A DNA stretch of 5,454 nt from Nostoc cf. edaphicum LEGE 07299 (lineage in GTDB: Bacteria; Cyanobacteriota; Cyanobacteriia; Cyanobacteriales; Nostocaceae). The translations under genes were made by a program, and so were the position numbers. The notes below the pieces were generated by a model, which was not told where the DNA came from, did no database searches, and saw only the letters and a program-made list of their open reading frames with translations. Within the stretch, counting starts at the first letter, position 1. The number at the start of each line of letters is the position of its first letter. Below, piece after piece: positions 2,529 to 5,454 of this stretch. The stretch spans positions 1-5,454 of the forward strand of contig NZ_JADEXF010000306.1 in assembly GCF_015207245.1 (NCBI RefSeq), given 5' to 3'.

Positions 2529-5454
2529 TTAAAAAGGGTTTGTACGGGTTATCCCATCACAAAGAAGGCGATCGCGCTTTTCAAGATTACGGTTGTGCTT
2601 AAGGTAATCACCCAACCAATCGCAACCACGAATAAGCAGATCGTCAAGATTTAAATTCCACAAAATTATTGTCTTATCATAACTAGCTGATGCTAGTGTT
2701 TGACCATCTGGGCTAAAACTGACACTTAATACCCCAGCGCGATGACCATTGAGACTTTTAATTAATTTGCCGTCACTGCTCCAAAGTTTCACTGTACCGT
2801 CCCAGTTGGCGGCTGCGACCAATTCACCATTGGGGCTAAAAGTCACGGCATTGATGCTATCGCTGTACCCTTTTAATAACGTTTTTAATAATGTCCCATC
2901 CCGTCGCCACAGTTTCACCGTATTATCCCAGCTGGCAGAAGCCAGTAACTCGTCATTGGGGCTAAAGCTGACACCCATCACCCAGCTGTCATTGGGCGAG
3001 AACGTTTTGAGTAAAGTACCATCCCGTTGCCAAAGTTTAACGGTTCCATCATCACTGGCAGAGGCTAAAACCTGATTATCATGGCTGAAGTTTACGCTAT
3101 TTATCAAACCCTGGTGCCCCACTAAGGTTTTGAGCAACTTACCCTGACGGTTCCAAAGTTTCACTGTTTTATCTTTGCTAGCTGATGCCAACAACTGACC
3201 ATCAGAACTAAAATTCACGCTCATCACACTATCACTATGCCCGTAGAGAGTCATGATTAAAGTACCGTCAAGCCGCCAAAGTTTAACTGTTTTGTCAAAA
3301 CTTCCTGAAGCCAGCATTTTACCTTTGGGATCAAAACTGACACTAGAAACTTTATTTGTGTGCCCCACTAAAGTTTTGTAAAGTTGGGTTTTGACCTCGC
3401 CACTATTGGTGTATCGTTGCCAAAGCTTAACAGTGCGATCGCTACTACCAGAAGCTAGCATCCGGCCATCGGGACTCCAAGCAACGCTCAAAACTTGCTT
3501 CCGATGCCCTTGAAGAATAGGCGGTGTTGGGGCGTCTAAACTCCATAGTTTCACACTTTTGTCATAACTTCCTGAAGCCAGCAATTTGTTATTTGGACTG
3601 AAAGCTAAACTGACAACATAATCACTGTGTCCTTTAAAGGTTTTGAGTAAAGTACCAGTCATACTCCAGAGGTTTATGATTTTGTCTTCACCAGCGGAAG
3701 CTAACTTTTTACTATCGGAACTAAAGCTCAAACTCCACACTGTTTTATTATGCTGCCGTAAAGTTTTGTAAGGACGAAAGTTAAAACCGTCTTTAGTACT
3801 GTTACTTTCCCTCTGCCAAAGTTTCACTGTCTTATCTAGACCTGCTGATGCCAAGAATTTACCGTCTGGACTGAAAACAGCTATAGTCACACCTTTCTGA
3901 TGTCCCTGCAAAGTTGTAACAAGGCTACCATCCCGCCGCCAGATTTTCACTGTCTTGTCGTCGCTAGCTGAGGCGATTAATTTACCATCAGGGCTGAAAT
4001 TTACCCAGTTAACTGACCCTTGATGTCCACTTAATATTTTTACTAAGCTACCGTCTTTGTGCCAGAGTTTTACGGTTTTATCCTTACTGCCAGTAACTAA
4101 CAACTCGCCGTCAGGACTGAAATTAACGCTATAAACCCAATCCCCGCGTCCTTTAAGGGTTTTATATGGCTTGGGGTCAAATTCACCTGTAACTGGGTTT
4201 TTGTGCCAAATTTGCACTGTTTTGTCGAGGCTGGCAGACGCTAGGGTTTGACCATCAGGGCTAAAACTTACACAGGTGACAGCATCAGTGTGACCTTTAA
4301 GAGTTTGGAGTAAGATACCGTCAGGACGCCAAAGTTTCACCGTTTTATCCAGGCTACCTGATGCTAGCAACTGACCATCCAGGCTAAAAGTTACTCCCCA
4401 GACAACATCAGTGTGCCCTTCCAAGCGGTTAACCTCTGTTACCCCATAAACTGCTTGTTGCAAGGCTGTCACTACCCGCATTCGGGTATCTGGCTGCACG
4501 ATCTCTGCTTGTTTAAGTCTTCTCCAAGCCCGCAAACCTTCTAATAGGGCATCAAATTCTTTATTAGAAGCAAATAAAGCTTCGCTAGCAGCAGCGATTC
4601 CACTAATTTTCAAGTTGGTTTCACTGCGTTCAGCTCGTAGAGTTTGACGGACTGCTGCTCTTTTTTGTAAGTCGGCTTGCCACCATAATGCTGCTATTGT
4701 TCCCCCCATAATTGCTAGGATTGCACCTGCTATCCGCGCTTCCCGCAGTCGCCGTTGCAATACCAAATTTAGTTGCTTTTGACTAAGTTGTTGGGCTGCT
4801 TCGGCTCTAGTTTTTTCAAGTTTGATTTTTTCTAATTCGGCGAGCATACCATAGTTGTTCTTTTGGCGAATTGGTTCAACTAAATAATCGTGAACCAACT
4901 GGTAGCGATCGCCTAACTCTTCTCTAACTCGCAATACCAAGCCTGAACCCACCAATATTTCTAAAATCAGTTCTCCAACTTTGTCAAAGCTTGATATCGT
5001 ATCTATATCATAATTATTAACTAATGCAGCCGCTAAATCAGCTTTAGTTTTTAAAGGTCGCGTCCCCTTTTCATCTGTTAACTCAAATAATAATTTCCAA
5101 CTTAACTCTTCGTTCTCTTGACCGCAGTCTTTGATAACTTCCCCTAACCAGCGTTCCACCAATTTTGCCGAGCCACCACAAAGCTTATATTCTGCAAGTG
5201 TCATAATGTTTTCTATTTGTAGTTGAGCGCCGACTATTTGTAATTCAATTGGATGTACTTCGTCTAGTTCTCCTGTCAAATCCTGCACTAATCGGTTAAT
5301 TAATTCCTCACTTAGTTCATAATGTGAACGTTGAGTAAGACTGTGAATTATGGCTTTGGCATCTCGGCTAGAGAATTTTCCTAAATAGTAGCGAATATCC
5401 TTATCAAGAATATTTTTATTAAGTACTCCTAAATCATATAAACCAGTACTATTT
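2529..5454 (-). CDS. STAND-type NTPase / transmembrane / 14-repeat WD40 protein (5' end missing)
   Basis: The frame is open from the stop at 2529-2531 to the window edge, giving 974 visible residues, so the N-terminus is outside. Residues 1-88 look like the end of a STAND/AAA-like NTPase module, including ELINRLVQDLTGELDEVHP and a following IELQIVGAQLQ. Residues 89-200 look winged-helix-like and end in RYQLVHDYLVEPIR, a pattern common in these proteins. A charged, probably coiled helix (203-240) leads into one transmembrane helix (242-259, AGAILAIMGGTIAALWW) and a helical linker (LFASNKEFDALLEGLRAWRRLKQ, then MRVVTALQQAVYGV). Fourteen WD40 repeats follow (344-933), then a tail with RGCDWLGDYLKHN and RDRLLCDGI. 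STAND NTPases act as signalling switches, with the WD40 part as sensor or scaffold and an effector usually at the N-terminus. No Walker motif or effector is visible here. A GTG at 5288 is not the start: coherent family-like sequence continues upstream, and GAGG is 17 bases away. Function beyond this is inference. Confidence 0.92.
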   Translation of the reverse strand, partial: NSTGLYDLGVLNKNILDKDIRYYLGKFSSRDAKAIIHSLTQRSHYELSEELINRLVQDLTGELDEVHPIELQIVGAQLQIENIMTLAEYKLCGGSAKLVERWLGEVIKDCGQENEELSWKLLFELTDEKGTRPLKTKADLAAALVNNYDIDTISSFDKVGELILEILVGSGLVLRVREELGDRYQLVHDYLVEPIRQKNNYGMLAELEKIKLEKTRAEAAQQLSQKQLNLVLQRRLREARIAGAILAIMGGTIAALWWQADLQKRAAVRQTLRAERSETNLKISGIAAASEALFASNKEFDALLEGLRAWRRLKQAEIVQPDTRMRVVTALQQAVYGVTEVNRLEGHTDVVWGVTFSLDGQLLASGSLDKTVKLWRPDGILLQTLKGHTDAVTCVSFSPDGQTLASASLDKTVQIWHKNPVTGEFDPKPYKTLKGRGDWVYSVNFSPDGELLVTGSKDKTVKLWHKDGSLVKILSGHQGSVNWVNFSPDGKLIASASDDKTVKIWRRDGSLVTTLQGHQKGVTIAVFSPDGKFLASAGLDKTVKLWQRESNSTKDGFNFRPYKTLRQHNKTVWSLSFSSDSKKLASAGEDKIINLWSMTGTLLKTFKGHSDYVVSLAFSPNNKLLASGSYDKSVKLWSLDAPTPPILQGHRKQVLSVAWSPDGRMLASGSSDRTVKLWQRYTNSGEVKTQLYKTLVGHTNKVSSVSFDPKGKMLASGSFDKTVKLWRLDGTLIMTLYGHSDSVMSVNFSSDGQLLASASKDKTVKLWNRQGKLLKTLVGHQGLINSVNFSHDNQVLASASDDGTVKLWQRDGTLLKTFSPNDSWVMGVSFSPNDELLASASWDNTVKLWRRDGTLLKTLLKGYSDSINAVTFSPNGELVAAANWDGTVKLWSSDGKLIKSLNGHRAGVLSVSFSPDGQTLASASYDKTIILWNLNLDDLLIRGCDWLGDYLKHNRNLEKRDRLLCDGITRTNPF
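2655..4424 (-). repeat. Array of 14 WD40 repeats (two predicted seven-bladed propellers)
   Basis: Fourteen consecutive repeats of about 41 residues follow the pattern L-x-GH-x5-V-x-FSPDG-xx-LASxSxDKTVKLW. Most end in DG-x-L-x-x-T before the next blade. Blades 2, 5 and 8 carry longer loops between the WD strand and the next blade (for example NPVTGEFDPKPYKT). The GH dipeptide is lost in blade 3 (GRGD), blade 6 (QHNK), blade 12 (SPNDSW) and blade 13 (GYSD). The structural Asp of the DKT turn is kept in all. The number 14 fits two complete seven-bladed propellers. The DNA is repetitive, with a period near 123 bases, and is prone to slippage or misassembly. Confidence 0.9.
2871..2894 (-). repeat. 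12-bp in-frame tandem duplication in the WD40 array
   Basis: TTTTAATAACGT (2871-2882) is followed directly by TTTTAATAATGT (2883-2894), 11 of 12 bases identical. On the minus strand it encodes TLLK-TLLK at the junction of blades 12 and 13. The spacing there is one residue longer than between other blades. It looks like a slippage event, although blade ends are naturally similar. Confidence 0.55.

Noticed and set aside
2749..3075. Plus-strand 108-codon open frame inside the WD40 gene
   Set aside because: It is the opposite-strand reading of WD40 repeats; its apparent internal repeats (VPSRRHSFTV, VPSRCQSLTV) are just reflections of the blades.
2655..4424. Periodic repeat array as a possible CRISPR or satellite array
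   Set aside because: The period of about 123 bases is explained entirely by WD40 blades in a continuous open frame.
5286..5288. GTG at 5288 as the start of the WD40 protein
   Set aside because: The frame is open upstream to the window edge with sequence that continues the same domain, and there is no well-spaced ribosome binding site.

Overview
The window looks like chromosomal DNA of a filamentous, probably Nostoc/Anabaena-type cyanobacterium. Three things point there. The octamer GCGATCGC (the HIP1 element typical of cyanobacteria) occurs six times in 5.4 kb, against about 0.1 expected by chance. There is a clear photosystem II psbO gene. There is also a long NTPase-transmembrane-WD40 protein of the type that is abundant in filamentous cyanobacteria. 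The genus is an inference from general resemblance, not from a search.

Layout, left to right. Positions 1-129 (+) hold the last 42 codons of an unrecognised gene, followed by a short hairpin terminator at 172-194. psbO lies on the minus strand at 448-1284, with its own intrinsic terminator at 331-370 and a Shine-Dalgarno sequence that fixes the ATG at 1284. A long gene-poor stretch follows (1285-2070). It contains a 14-bp perfect palindrome close to psbO and several inverted repeats, one of which reads as a minus-strand terminator. It ends with a plausible sigma-70-type promoter for the next gene. At 2071-2418 (+) is a small soluble, helical protein of unknown function. A two-part hairpin separates it from the large convergent gene at 2529-5454 (-).

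The large gene is open to the right edge of the window, so it is incomplete at its 5' end. The visible 974 residues run from the C-terminal end of a STAND/AAA-like NTPase region, through a winged-helix-like segment, a charged helical stretch, one transmembrane helix and a linker, into exactly 14 WD40 repeats. Fourteen repeats suggest two seven-bladed propellers. The protein closes with a short conserved-looking tail. The ATPase motifs and any N-terminal effector domain lie outside the window.

The genes do not form one operon: psbO and the 115-aa gene diverge, and the 115-aa gene and the WD40 gene converge. No functional link between photosystem II and the STAND-WD40 protein can be read from the sequence. 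The points most worth checking are the lipobox in the PsbO signal peptide, the structured intergenic region upstream of psbO, the uncharacterised 115-aa gene, and the architecture and repeat evolution of the truncated STAND-WD40 protein. I did not find convincing evidence of a wholly new multi-gene system.
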